This document shows positions 8,222-16,501 of a stretch of DNA of 33,922 nucleotides, one piece after another (positions within the stretch are counted from its first letter, which is position 1; every line of letters begins with the position of its first letter). Where the stretch lies: assembly GCA_027484265.1 (NCBI GenBank), contig JAIXTH010000085.1, positions 1-33,922 of the forward strand, written 5' to 3'. The notes under the pieces were generated by a model. That model saw only the letters and a list, made by a program, of their open reading frames with translations, was not told the DNA's origin and ran no database searches. The translations under genes and the position numbers were made by a program. Source of the stretch: Alphaproteobacteria bacterium. GTDB taxonomy: Bacteria > Pseudomonadota > Alphaproteobacteria > Caulobacterales > Aquidulcibacteraceae.

Positions 8222-8630
8222 AGGCAGGTGCCCATACGCAGGGCGCGCCTAGCACCCCTCGCGGCGCCGGGCAACGCGCAGGGGCAGGCGCCCCCGTCCC
8301 ACTGCCACAGATCCGGTGCCGGCGCGCGCGACGCGGCGGGGCCCGGGCTTTGCTTCCCTGCGTCAGCGGGGGAGAAACCGGACGGCCGGAGCAATCTCCA
8401 ACCTGCCCCCAACCCGCAAACCCGCGCTTCAATGCCCCCACGAAACCGGCCCCCAAGCCGGAGCCGACCCCCGTTCACGATCCCAGACCCCTGAAGCCGT
8501 CCAGGAGCGGCAGCGCTGCGACAGGCTGCGACGACCTGCCACGCACGGGAGGGCGGGTGCAGGGTCTATCAGGGCTCGCAGGACGCCGTCTTTGCTCCGG
8601 TGGGCGGGTCTGAACAGAGGATTGTCGATC
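8222..8630. other. Gene-free divergent region between yajC and the channel gene
   Basis: The whole gap between the divergent yajC and channel genes is 476 bases (8155-8630). Frames here on both strands are short, mutually overlapping, Pro/Arg/Ala-rich and lack any start with a ribosome binding site. I see only a short GGGGC/GCCCC hairpin near 8280 and no RNA gene. Apart from the possible yajC promoter, nothing can be supported. Confidence 0.5.
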
Positions 8631-9095
8631 ATGCCACCGGACACGCCGCATTTCGTTGCCAACCTGCTGGTGGCATCGGCCATGGTGGTGCTGACCACCA
8701 CGATCCACTTCTTCGCCATGCTGGCCCTCACCGTCGTGCTGCGGCGGGTGGCGGATGACCGGCTGGAGGAGCGGCGGCATCTGCTCAAGCGGTTTGCGGG
8801 CATCCTGTTCGTGGTGCTGGGGGTGTTCTTTGCCCATACGGTGGAGATCTGGAGCTATGCCCTGCTGTTCCGCTATCCGCTGGGGCTGTTCGGCGACATC
8901 GAGACCGCGCTGTATTTCGCCACCCAGAGCTTCATCTCGCTGGGCTACGGCGATGTGTCGGTGCCCACGGAATGGCGGCTGGTGGGCGCGATTGCTGCCT
9001 GCAACGGGCTGATCCTGGTGGGCTGGTCCACAGCTTTCCTGATCTCGGTGATGGGCCGTCTGCGCGCCCTCGAGCACGAATGGCTGGATCATTGA
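8631..9095 (+). CDS. Small pore-loop ion channel (Ion_trans_2-like)
   Basis: The ATG at 8631 gives a 154-residue membrane protein with a helix at about 8-36, a second at 50-75, a pore loop and a last helix at about 122-145. The pore loop reads TQSFISLGYGDVSVP. This is the potassium-channel selectivity filter layout, with GYGD kept but SLGYGD in place of the usual TVGYGD. There is no RCK or cyclic-nucleotide domain, so any gating signal is not apparent. Longer open frames upstream run through non-coding sequence. It is probably an inner-membrane cation channel; potassium selectivity is inferred from the filter only. The last seven bases overlap the end of the convergent CPBP-like gene. Confidence 0.85.
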   Translation: MPPDTPHFVANLLVASAMVVLTTTIHFFAMLALTVVLRRVADDRLEERRHLLKRFAGILFVVLGVFFAHTVEIWSYALLFRYPLGLFGDIETALYFATQSFISLGYGDVSVPTEWRLVGAIAACNGLILVGWSTAFLISVMGRLRALEHEWLDH

Positions 9096-9892
9096 CGAGG
9101 CGGCTGGCGCTTCCCGCCCCGCCACACCGCCACCAGCAGCACCACCAGCAGCACCAGCGTCAGCGCCCAGGTGCCGTAGCTGTCCTGATCGCCCACGGCC
9201 CCGAGCCCGGGCTCCAGCTGCCACTGCCACAGCGACCGCCACACCACGGTTTCGAGCCAGCTCCACAGGCCATGCGCGAGGCCGGCCGCCAGCACCCCGC
9301 CCGGGCCGCGCGCCACAAGGCCGAACAGGCACCCCAGCAGGAAGCTGTTCACCAGCAGCACCGGCGCCACATAGCCCTGCAACGCCTGCACCCCGGTCCA
9401 GACCAGCGCTGCCACCAGGATACCGGCCCAGGCACCGCGCCACCGCTCGGCCCGATCCTGTGCAAGCCGGTGCACCAGATACTGCTCGCTCAGCCCATGC
9501 AGCACCATCCAAGGCAGGGCGAAAGCCGCCAGCGCAACCGGCGCGGTAGTGTCGCCGATCCATCGGGGCGAAGACGCGGCTCCGGTGGCGATCAACAGCC
9601 CCCAGGCTGCCAGCAGGACACCCAGCGCGAGGACAGCCCCCACCATCGCGCCCGGCCCTGCCTGCCCCAGCCGGATCGCTGTCGCCGGCCCGAGCCTGCT
9701 GAAGGCCAGCCAGCCGACCGCCAGCACCATCAGCAGATTGAGTGGCTCGCGCAGCGGGACCTGCAACCCGGCAGTGACCAGCAGCCCCGCCAGCTCCGCC
9801 GACGCAAACCCCGCCGCCACGGTCCCGGCTAGCGCGATCAGCACCGCCAGCAGCACCTGCCGGCCGGACGACGGGCTGGCGGGACCGGTCAT
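9089..9892 (-). CDS. CPBP-family (Rce1/CAAX-like) membrane protein with altered active site
   Basis: The 267-residue product has about eight hydrophobic segments and the three-motif layout of CPBP intramembrane proteases. Motif 1 reads SEQYLVHRL: the first Glu (E136) is kept, but the second Glu is Gln (Q137) and the following Arg position is His. Motif 2 has Gln (Q169) where the catalytic His is expected. Motif 3 keeps its His (H207, GLAHGLWSW), but the Asn four residues later is Ser (S211). The fold is therefore recognisable, but proteolysis is doubtful. It starts seven bases after the DUF3108 gene, so the two probably form an operon. The alternative is an unrelated polytopic protein with a chance resemblance. 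Confidence 0.8.
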   Translation of the reverse strand: MTGPASPSSGRQVLLAVLIALAGTVAAGFASAELAGLLVTAGLQVPLREPLNLLMVLAVGWLAFSRLGPATAIRLGQAGPGAMVGAVLALGVLLAAWGLLIATGAASSPRWIGDTTAPVALAAFALPWMVLHGLSEQYLVHRLAQDRAERWRGAWAGILVAALVWTGVQALQGYVAPVLLVNSFLLGCLFGLVARGPGGVLAAGLAHGLWSWLETVVWRSLWQWQLEPGLGAVGDQDSYGTWALTLVLLVVLLVAVWRGGKRQPPRQ

Positions 9893-9899
9893 GGACGGC

Positions 9900-10682
9900 T
9901 CAGCGCCGCCCGGTGAGCGAATAGCGCCGGGCCTGGAGGGTCACGAGGCCCGCATCATCGGTGGGCATCTGGATCCGGATCGGCACGAAATAGCCATTCA
10001 CCGGTGCCAGCAGGAACGTCAGGGTCGAGGCGGATGTGGGGTCGCTGAAGCCGGCGATCGGCGTGAACCGCACCGAGCAGCGCCTGGCCTCGCCCCGGAA
10101 ACCGGCGATGTTCACCCGCTCGGTCCCGCGCGGGGTCATCACCAGATCGAACCGGCGCCGCCCCTCCATATAGATCCGCAGGGTCTGGCTGCAGGGATCG
10201 CCGCGCGAGACCAGCAGCTGGGCCATCATCGTCACCTGGTCGATGGTGTTGGCGCGCTGGGCCGGGGTGGCTGGCGGATTGCCCATGCCCATCGGCGGTG
10301 TTGCAGTGGTGACGGCATTGCTGTCCGAGAAGGCCACCTGGACCACCCGGTTCCGGCTGCCACCGGAGTGGCGGTAGGATCGGGGACGCAGATCCCCATC
10401 GGCTTCCTGGACCCCGGAAACCGAGTAGCTGTAATCCTGCGACGAGCCGCCCATGCTGCGGGCCACACCCGTGAGGCGATGGCTGGCGGTCGCCGAATAG
10501 CGCCCGCTGCCAAACGTGTACGTGTAGTTCGCCTCGGCAGCGGTGACGCCACGGGCAGTGACGCCGAACTGCACCGAGAAGGCCGTCAGCGGAACGGGCG
10601 CGGGCGGCGGGGTCTGCGCCCCCGTCGACAGGGGCACCGCGACCAGCGCGGCGGTCAGCAGAGCTGCAAGACGGGTTTTCAT
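9900..10682 (-). CDS. DUF3108 domain-containing exported protein
   Basis: The 260-residue product has a clear Sec signal peptide (MKTRLAALLTAALVAVPLSTGAQ), given here by its core LAALLTAALVAVPLSTGAQ, then a predicted all-beta protein. Typical DUF3108 features are the opening YxxxFGV-like strand, repeated Tyr/Ser strands (YSATASH, QDYSYSVSG), the DQVTMMAQLL block and the ending LVTLQARRYSLTGRR. The family is periplasmic and of unknown function, common in alphaproteobacteria. It is upstream of, and probably cotranscribed with, the CPBP-like gene. The start at 10680-10682 is well placed for the signal peptide. Confidence 0.88.
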   Translation of the reverse strand: MKTRLAALLTAALVAVPLSTGAQTPPPAPVPLTAFSVQFGVTARGVTAAEANYTYTFGSGRYSATASHRLTGVARSMGGSSQDYSYSVSGVQEADGDLRPRSYRHSGGSRNRVVQVAFSDSNAVTTATPPMGMGNPPATPAQRANTIDQVTMMAQLLVSRGDPCSQTLRIYMEGRRRFDLVMTPRGTERVNIAGFRGEARRCSVRFTPIAGFSDPTSASTLTFLLAPVNGYFVPIRIQMPTDDAGLVTLQARRYSLTGRR

Positions 10683-10840
10683 GGGTACCTCACGGGCCTA
10701 GGCCTCTAGCGCCGCCGCGGTGCAACCGCAACGCGCCAACAGTATCAACACACTGCACCCTCTGCCATGAATGCGGGCTGAAGGGCGCATGAGGCCGGAC
10801 ACGGCGCGGCACTGCCCCTACCCTGCAGAATCATGGAGTG

Positions 10841-11977
10841 ATGAGCCTCATGGCACGTCGAGCACGCAACCTGGCCACGGCAGGCATCTTGCTGGGCAGC
10901 CTCCTGACCGTCGGCTGCGGGCCGAGCAAGCCGATGGGCGAGACCGTGGGTGGACCCGGCCCGGCCCCGGCTGGCTTCAACGCCGTGGCGGTGCAGCCGG
11001 GCGGACCGCCGGCGATGGTGCTGGCTCTCGACGGCAGGGATGGCGCCCGGGCCTGGGCGGCGGGACGGGCCCGGCGCGGCTCGGACGAGCCCGTCATGCC
11101 CGATGCGCCGGTGCGGATCGCCAGTGTCACCAAGACGTTCCTGGCCGCTGCCCTGTTGCGGCTGTGGGAACAGGACCGGCTGGATCTCGATGCGCCGATC
11201 CGCGCACTGCTGTCGGACGAGACCCGCGATGCCCTGGACGGCGACGGCTATGATACCGGCGCCATCACCACCCGCCAGCTTCTGGCCCATACCAGCGGCC
11301 TCGCCGATCACTGGGGCATGCGGCTGTATCAGCTGCAGGCCCGCTATCTGCCGGGGCGGCGCTGGACCCGGATCGAGCAGGTGCGGTTTGCCATGCGCCA
11401 TGGCGAACCGGTCGGCCAGCCGGGCGAGCGCTTCTTCTATTCCGACACCGGCTATCTGGTGGCAGCCGAGGTACTGGAACGTGCCAGCGGCCAGACCATG
11501 GCCCAGTCGGTGCGGAGCCTGCTCCGCTTCGAGGCCATCGGCCTGAACGCGACCTGGTTCGAGACCCTCGAGGCGCCGCCGCCCGGCGCACCCCTCCAGG
11601 CCCGCCAGTATATCGGCTGGCAGGATGGCAGCAGCATCCACGCCTCGTTCGATCTGTATGGCGCCGGAGGACTGGTGGCGAGCGCCCCCGACCTCGCCCG
11701 CTTCTTCCGGGCATTGGCGGGCGGCAGCGTGTTCGAGCGGCCCGAGACCTTTGCCCTGATGGCGCAGCCGACGCCCCAGAGCCGCGCCGGTGGCGCCGAC
11801 TATGGGCTGGGCCTCAGCCTGCTGACGATTGGCGGGCGGGCCTGCATCGGCCACGGTGGGTTCTGGAGCCACCTGGCCTGGGTGTGTCCGGATACCGGCG
11901 CGGCAGGCGCGATCTTCGTGACCGATACCGAGCGGGCAGGCGCCCTGGGTGCGGTGCTGGATTCGCTGACCCCTTGA
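10841..11977 (+). CDS. Lipoprotein serine hydrolase of the beta-lactamase/class C family
   Basis: The 378-residue product starts with basic residues, a hydrophobic helix and a lipobox LLTVGC, with Cys26 as the likely lipidated residue, so it should be anchored in the periplasm. The nucleophile motif is S95-V-T-K98 (RIASVTKTF), the second motif is YSDTGY at about 206-211, and GHGGFW stands near the C-terminus at the place of the KTG/HxG motif. These define the beta-lactamase/DD-peptidase-like serine hydrolases, which include peptidases and esterases; substrate cannot be told. The start is uncertain: GTG at 10838, ATG at 10841 or ATG at 10850 are all in frame. It is convergent with the L,D-carboxypeptidase gene, 17 bases apart. 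Confidence 0.9.
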   Translation: MSLMARRARNLATAGILLGSLLTVGCGPSKPMGETVGGPGPAPAGFNAVAVQPGGPPAMVLALDGRDGARAWAAGRARRGSDEPVMPDAPVRIASVTKTFLAAALLRLWEQDRLDLDAPIRALLSDETRDALDGDGYDTGAITTRQLLAHTSGLADHWGMRLYQLQARYLPGRRWTRIEQVRFAMRHGEPVGQPGERFFYSDTGYLVAAEVLERASGQTMAQSVRSLLRFEAIGLNATWFETLEAPPPGAPLQARQYIGWQDGSSIHASFDLYGAGGLVASAPDLARFFRALAGGSVFERPETFALMAQPTPQSRAGGADYGLGLSLLTIGGRACIGHGGFWSHLAWVCPDTGAAGAIFVTDTERAGALGAVLDSLTP

Positions 11978-11994
11978 GGCGGCAGGGCCGCTGC

Positions 11995-13068
11995 TCAGCT
12001 GACCGCAGGTGCCAGCAGGCGCAAGGTGCCCGCTCCCGCATCCAGCTCCACTTCCGCACCGAGCGGCAGGAAGGGCTGGTCGGCAATATGGCCGATCATC
12101 AGGCCGTTGAAGGCCGGCACGCCCAGCGGGCGGATATGCTGGTCGAGCAGCTCGGACACCAGGAAATTGCCATAGCCCGGGCCGCTGTCGGTGCAGCTGG
12201 TGCACTGGCCGAACACGAAGCCGGCAATCCCGTCCAACAGGCCTGCGAGCCTGAGCTGGGTCAGCATCCGGTCGATCCGGTACTCGGCCTCGTTGATGTC
12301 CTCCAGCACCAGGATCGCGCCGCGGGTGTCGGGCATGTAGGGCGTGCCGGCCAGGGCCGAGAAGACAGTGAGATTGCCGCCGATCAGGCGCCCGCGCGCC
12401 ACGCCGGGGGTGAGGGTCACGGTGCGCGCCCGCCTTTGCACCAGCCGCTCTTCCCGGGCGGGCACGTTGCGGAACTCGGCCGCCGCGCCGTCCACCAGCA
12501 GCTGGTTGAACGAGGCCACGCTGAGCGGGCCCCAGGCATTGGCGGCATTGGCACCGTGGAAGCTGATCAGCCCCGCCCGAGCCTGCAGCGCCATGTGCAG
12601 GCCAGTGATGTCGGAATAGCCCATCACGGCCTTGGGGTTGGCGCGCACCAGATCGAAGTCGACGAACGGCAGCATCCGCGCCACCCCCCAGCCGCCGCGC
12701 ACGCACAGGAGTGCCTTGACCTCGGGATCGGCGAACATCGCATTCACATCCGCCGCCCGGTCGCGGTCCTGACCGGCGAGATAGCCATAGCGGTCCATGC
12801 TGTGGCGGCCATGGCGCGGCACAAAGCCCAGAGCCCGCACCACCTCATCCACGATCGCCCGGTCGTCGGCCTCGTAGGTCGCCCCCGACGGCGCCACCAG
12901 CCCGATCACATCCCCCCGCCGCAGCCGCGGCGGTCGCACCAGCGACCCGGGAGACGGCGCAGCCTGTTCGGCCCGGACAGGGGCAGCAGCTACGAGACAG
13001 GCAGCAAGTCCTGCCAGAAGGGCGCGCCGGTCGGGCGTCATCGAAGCGGGTGACGGGTCTGCGGTCAT
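11995..13068 (-). CDS. Exported LD-carboxypeptidase (peptidase family S66)
   Basis: Family S66 enzymes remove the terminal D-Ala from murein tetrapeptides. The catalytic triad is visible: Ser152 in GYSDITGLH, Glu256 in LVLEDINEAEYRID and His327 in GHIADQPF. Also conserved are LVAPSG near the start and the CVRGGWGVARMLP block. The 357-residue form starts at the ATG at 13066-13068. Its first 33 residues look like a twin-arginine export signal (TPDRRALLAGLAACLVAAA followed by PVRA), unlike the cytoplasmic LdcA of enterobacteria. It is therefore likely periplasmic. It converges with a lipoprotein serine hydrolase gene. Confidence 0.92.
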   Translation of the reverse strand: MTADPSPASMTPDRRALLAGLAACLVAAAPVRAEQAAPSPGSLVRPPRLRRGDVIGLVAPSGATYEADDRAIVDEVVRALGFVPRHGRHSMDRYGYLAGQDRDRAADVNAMFADPEVKALLCVRGGWGVARMLPFVDFDLVRANPKAVMGYSDITGLHMALQARAGLISFHGANAANAWGPLSVASFNQLLVDGAAAEFRNVPAREERLVQRRARTVTLTPGVARGRLIGGNLTVFSALAGTPYMPDTRGAILVLEDINEAEYRIDRMLTQLRLAGLLDGIAGFVFGQCTSCTDSGPGYGNFLVSELLDQHIRPLGVPAFNGLMIGHIADQPFLPLGAEVELDAGAGTLRLLAPAVS

Positions 13069-13210
13069 GGGCAAGCTGTACCACGCCCGGCGCCGGACGG
13101 AAGCCTCCCCAAGGTTCTCCGTCCTCCTCCGGACGGGGTAGGACGGCCTGCACCAATTGTTCACGGGCTGTCTGGCAGATCAGGCGCGCGTTCGAGAATC
13201 AGGGGCAGTC

Positions 13211-14194
13211 ATGACACAGCGCGTGATCGTGTGCGGCGGGGCCGGCTATGTGGGCAGCCATGCGGCGCGGGCACTGGCCGGGGCGGGGTATCTGCCCGTG
13301 GTGGTGGACAGTCTGTCGGGCGGACATGCCGATGCGGTGCGCTGGGGGCCGCTGGAGCAGCTGGATATCCGCAAGACCGCCGCGCTCGCGGACGTGATGC
13401 TGGCCCATGCGCCAGTCGCCGTGCTGCACTTTGCCGCGTCGATCGAAGTGGGGATCGGCGAGCGCGAGCCGCTGGCCTTCTATGACAACAATGTCGCCGG
13501 CACGATCTCGGTTCTGGCCGCCATGAAACAGGCAGGGGTCGGGAGGCTGGTGTTCTCCAGCACCTGCGCGGTCTATGGCGCCGCCGCCCCGCCTCTGACC
13601 GAGGAGATGCCGCACCGGCCCGGCTCGGTCTATGGGCGCACCAAGTCGATGGTCGAGACCATCATTGCCGACACCGCCCGGGTGCAGGGCCTGAAGGCTG
13701 CGTGCCTGCGCTATTTCAATGCCGCCGGCGCGGCCCCCGACGGGCTGACCGGCGAGCGGCATGATCCCGAGACCCACCTGATCCCGCTGGCGCTGGCGGC
13801 TGCAGCGGGGCGCGGCCAGGGCCTGAACGTGTTCGGCACCGATTATGACACGCCCGACGGCACCGCCCTGCGCGACTATGTGCATGTGTGCGACCTCGCC
13901 GATGCCCATGTCGCCGCCGTCCGCTGGCTGGAGGACGCCGAAGCCGGTGCCCATGCCTTCAATCTGGGAACCGGAGAGCCGCTGTCGGTGTTGCAGGTGA
14001 TGGCCGCGGTCCAGCGGGCCACCGGCCTCGCCGTGCCACACACCCTCGGCCCGCGCCGTCCCGGCGATGTTCCGGTTCTGACAGCCGATACCAGCAAGGC
14101 CCGCACCGTGCTGGGCTTTGCGCCGCGCCTGTCGGACATCGATACCATCGTCCGGACTGCCTGGGCTTTCCATCGCCGCCAGTGGGGACTGTGA
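13211..14194 (+). CDS. galE: UDP-glucose 4-epimerase
   Basis: GalE interconverts UDP-glucose and UDP-galactose in the cytoplasm using bound NAD. The 327-residue product has the Rossmann motif CGGAGYVGSH, LHFAASIEVGIGE, the catalytic Ser/Thr in FSSTCAVYG and the YGRTKSMVE motif (Tyr and Lys of the YxxxK pair). LRYFNAAGAAPDGLTGE and LRDYVHVCDLADAH are also typical of GalE. The ATG at 13211, after AGGGGCAG, is preferred over the upstream start at 13157, which adds a non-conserved extension. It leads a short block of sugar genes with the AGE isomerase 51 bases downstream. The product probably feeds surface polysaccharide synthesis. Confidence 0.94.
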   Translation: MTQRVIVCGGAGYVGSHAARALAGAGYLPVVVDSLSGGHADAVRWGPLEQLDIRKTAALADVMLAHAPVAVLHFAASIEVGIGEREPLAFYDNNVAGTISVLAAMKQAGVGRLVFSSTCAVYGAAAPPLTEEMPHRPGSVYGRTKSMVETIIADTARVQGLKAACLRYFNAAGAAPDGLTGERHDPETHLIPLALAAAAGRGQGLNVFGTDYDTPDGTALRDYVHVCDLADAHVAAVRWLEDAEAGAHAFNLGTGEPLSVLQVMAAVQRATGLAVPHTLGPRRPGDVPVLTADTSKARTVLGFAPRLSDIDTIVRTAWAFHRRQWGL

Positions 14195-14245
14195 GCGCAG
14201 GTCCGCAGGACGCTTGCCGACACGCCACCGGGAGACCCGCCGCCC

Positions 14246-15382
14246 ATGCCCGCCCAGACCATCCGCCAGCTCCAGCACTGGGCCTTCGAGACAGCCCTGC
14301 CCTTCTGGTTCGAGGCCGGACCGGACCGGGCTGCGGGCGGATTCCACGAGCAGCTGGATTTCGCCGGCAAGCCGGCGCCCTGCGGGTTCCGCCGCCTGCG
14401 GGTGACGGCGCGGCAGGTCTATGTGTTCAGCCATGCAGCCGTGCTGGGGCACACCGATGGCCTGGCGGCGGCGAGCGGTGCGCTGGACCTGATGTGGGAG
14501 CGGGCCTGGCAGGGACCGGACCGGGGATGGGCGCGGCTGCTGGATGACACCAACCAGGTGCTGGACCCCACCGCCGACCTGTATGACTGCGCCTTCATGC
14601 TGTTTGCCCATGGCTGGCACCACCGGGCCACGGGCGACGCCCGGTCGCTGGAACGGGCCGATGCCACGCTGGACTTCATCGAGCAGCGCATGGGCCACGG
14701 GGCAGGCGGCTTCGTGAACCTGCTGCCCGTGGCCCCAGGACCGCGCCTCCAGAACCCGCACATGCACCTGGTGGAGGCGCTCCTGGCGCTGGTGGAGGCC
14801 ACCGGGGCAGACCGCTACCGCGATCTGGCGGCCAGTCTGATCGCGCTGATCCGGACCCGGGCCATCGACCGGGCAACCGGCACGCTGGGCGAGCGGTTCA
14901 CCGATGACTGGCAGCTCTGGCCGGGCGCGGACGGCGCCGTGCGCGAGCCCGGACACCAGTTCGAATGGGTCTGGATCCTCGACAAGGCCCGTCAGCTGCT
15001 GGACATCGACATCACGGCGGATGCCCGCATCCTGTATGACAGCGCGGCGCGACTGGGCATCAACCGGGCCACGGGTCTGGTGTGCAACGCCATCGACCCG
15101 CAGGGCGCCGTGCTGGATGGCGGCTCGCGCTCCTGGACCAATACCGAGCGGCTCAAGGCCGAAGTGGTGGCCGGGCGCCTGTTCGGGCTGGACACCGCTG
15201 CCGGGATCGAGGCGAGTGGCCGGGCGCTCCTGGACCGCTATCTGGCTGCGCCGGTGCCCGGCACCTGGATCGATGCGTTCGATGCCGACGGCCAGCCGGT
15301 GGCAAAGGCCGTGCCCGCCTCGATCCTCTATCACCTGTTCCTGGCGATCTGCGAAGCCGGCTCAGTCCTGGACGAAGCCTGA
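14246..15382 (+). CDS. AGE-family sugar epimerase/isomerase
   Basis: The 378-residue product is an all-helical (alpha/alpha)6-barrel protein of the N-acylglucosamine 2-epimerase family. Recognisable blocks are the N-terminal ALPFWFEAG with GGFHEQLD, LYDCAFMLFAHGW, QNPHMHLVEALLAL, and EPGHQFEWVWIL, which includes the catalytic-region His. A last His lies in ILYHLFLAI. The family includes mannose and mannose-6-phosphate isomerases. The convergent neighbour is mannose-1-phosphate guanylyltransferase, which makes a mannose-6-phosphate isomerase role plausible, but this is inference. A GGAG stands 14 bases before the ATG. Its last 21 bases overlap the 3' end of the neighbour on the other strand. 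Confidence 0.9.
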   Translation: MPAQTIRQLQHWAFETALPFWFEAGPDRAAGGFHEQLDFAGKPAPCGFRRLRVTARQVYVFSHAAVLGHTDGLAAASGALDLMWERAWQGPDRGWARLLDDTNQVLDPTADLYDCAFMLFAHGWHHRATGDARSLERADATLDFIEQRMGHGAGGFVNLLPVAPGPRLQNPHMHLVEALLALVEATGADRYRDLAASLIALIRTRAIDRATGTLGERFTDDWQLWPGADGAVREPGHQFEWVWILDKARQLLDIDITADARILYDSAARLGINRATGLVCNAIDPQGAVLDGGSRSWTNTERLKAEVVAGRLFGLDTAAGIEASGRALLDRYLAAPVPGTWIDAFDADGQPVAKAVPASILYHLFLAICEAGSVLDEA

Positions 15383-16438
15383 CGCCTTCAGCGCAGCCAG
15401 CAGATCCTTGGTGCGCTGGGCCTCGCCCTTGGGCAGTACCAGCACGCCCTGGGGCGTGGCGACCACGATCAGGTCGCTGAGCCCGTGCACCGCAACCGGC
15501 ACGCCGTCGCCGATCACCAGACAGCCCGAACTGGCCTCCGCGACCGCCTGCCCGCGCAGCACCATCGCGTCGGTCCCGTCACCGGCGGACAGACGCCACA
15601 GCTCGGACCAGGATCCCACATCCGCCCAGCCGAACGCACAGGGCAGCACGGCCGACTGCGCCGTCCGCTCCATGATCGCCACGTCGAACGCCTGTGCCGG
15701 GACGGCGCCGAATGCCTCGGCCGGCAGCCAGGTATCCTTGCCGTCGCGCCGCGCCGAAGCGAGCGCGCGCAGCACAGTGTCGCGGATATCGGGTGCGAGA
15801 CCGAACTCGGCGCGGACGGTAGCGGGTGCGAACAGAAAGATGCCTGCGTTCCACACATGCCCGCCCGCGGCCAGCATGCCCTCGGCGCTCGCCCGGTCAG
15901 GCTTTTCGCGGAAGCGGGCGATGGCGCGCACCGGACCGGCCAGCACCGGCCCCATCTCGATATAGCCATAGCCGGTTTCCGGCCCGGTCGGCTCGATGCC
16001 GAAGGTCACGATCCGCTCGCGTGCCACCGGTGCGGCGGCAGCCAGGGCTGCGTGGAAGGCCGCGGTGTCCTCGATCACATGATCGGCGGGCAGCAGCAGT
16101 ACCAGCGCCTGCGGATCGATGGCGCCGGCCGCTTCGGCCGCCAGCAAGGCTGTTGCAGCCGTACCCCGGCCCATCGGCTCGAGGATCACACCGGCAGGGG
16201 TGATTCCGGCCTCCGCCAGCTGGTCGTGGACCAGGTCGCGGTGCCCGGCGCCGCAGATCACCAGCGGCTCCGTGAAGCGCAGGCCACAGGCAGACGCCGC
16301 AAACCGGCCTGCGGTGGCCTGGATCATGGTGTCGGGCCCGGCCAGACGATGGAACTGCTTGGGGCTGGCCTGGGTCGAGACCGGCCACAGCCGTGTGCCC
16401 GCACCGCCCGACATGATGGCAGGAATGATCGTGGTCAT
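15362..16438 (-). CDS. manC: Mannose-1-phosphate guanylyltransferase
   Basis: The enzyme makes GDP-mannose from mannose-1-phosphate and GTP. The 358-residue product begins with the pyrophosphorylase signature IPAIMSGGAGTRLWPVS with PKQF, and has LLPADHVI, the FREKPD sugar-binding motif and FGWADVGSW. The length is that of the single-domain form; the fused C-terminal phosphomannose isomerase domain of many bacterial ManC proteins is absent. The isomerase step may be supplied by the neighbouring AGE-family protein. The start at 16436-16438 directly precedes the signature. It is transcribed towards the AGE gene and overlaps it by 21 bases at the 3' ends. Confidence 0.93.
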   Translation of the reverse strand: MTTIIPAIMSGGAGTRLWPVSTQASPKQFHRLAGPDTMIQATAGRFAASACGLRFTEPLVICGAGHRDLVHDQLAEAGITPAGVILEPMGRGTAATALLAAEAAGAIDPQALVLLLPADHVIEDTAAFHAALAAAAPVARERIVTFGIEPTGPETGYGYIEMGPVLAGPVRAIARFREKPDRASAEGMLAAGGHVWNAGIFLFAPATVRAEFGLAPDIRDTVLRALASARRDGKDTWLPAEAFGAVPAQAFDVAIMERTAQSAVLPCAFGWADVGSWSELWRLSAGDGTDAMVLRGQAVAEASSGCLVIGDGVPVAVHGLSDLIVVATPQGVLVLPKGEAQRTKDLLAALKASGFVQD

Positions 16439-16501
16439 GGACTGTCCCTAGCATCCAGAGCTGAACGCTTGCTTGCGCTGGCACCGGATCGGGCGCGCAC
16501 C

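Noticed and set aside
13199-15334. Minus-strand open frame of 711 codons
   Set aside because: It is antisense to galE and the AGE gene and shows only Gln/Arg/His-rich sequence.
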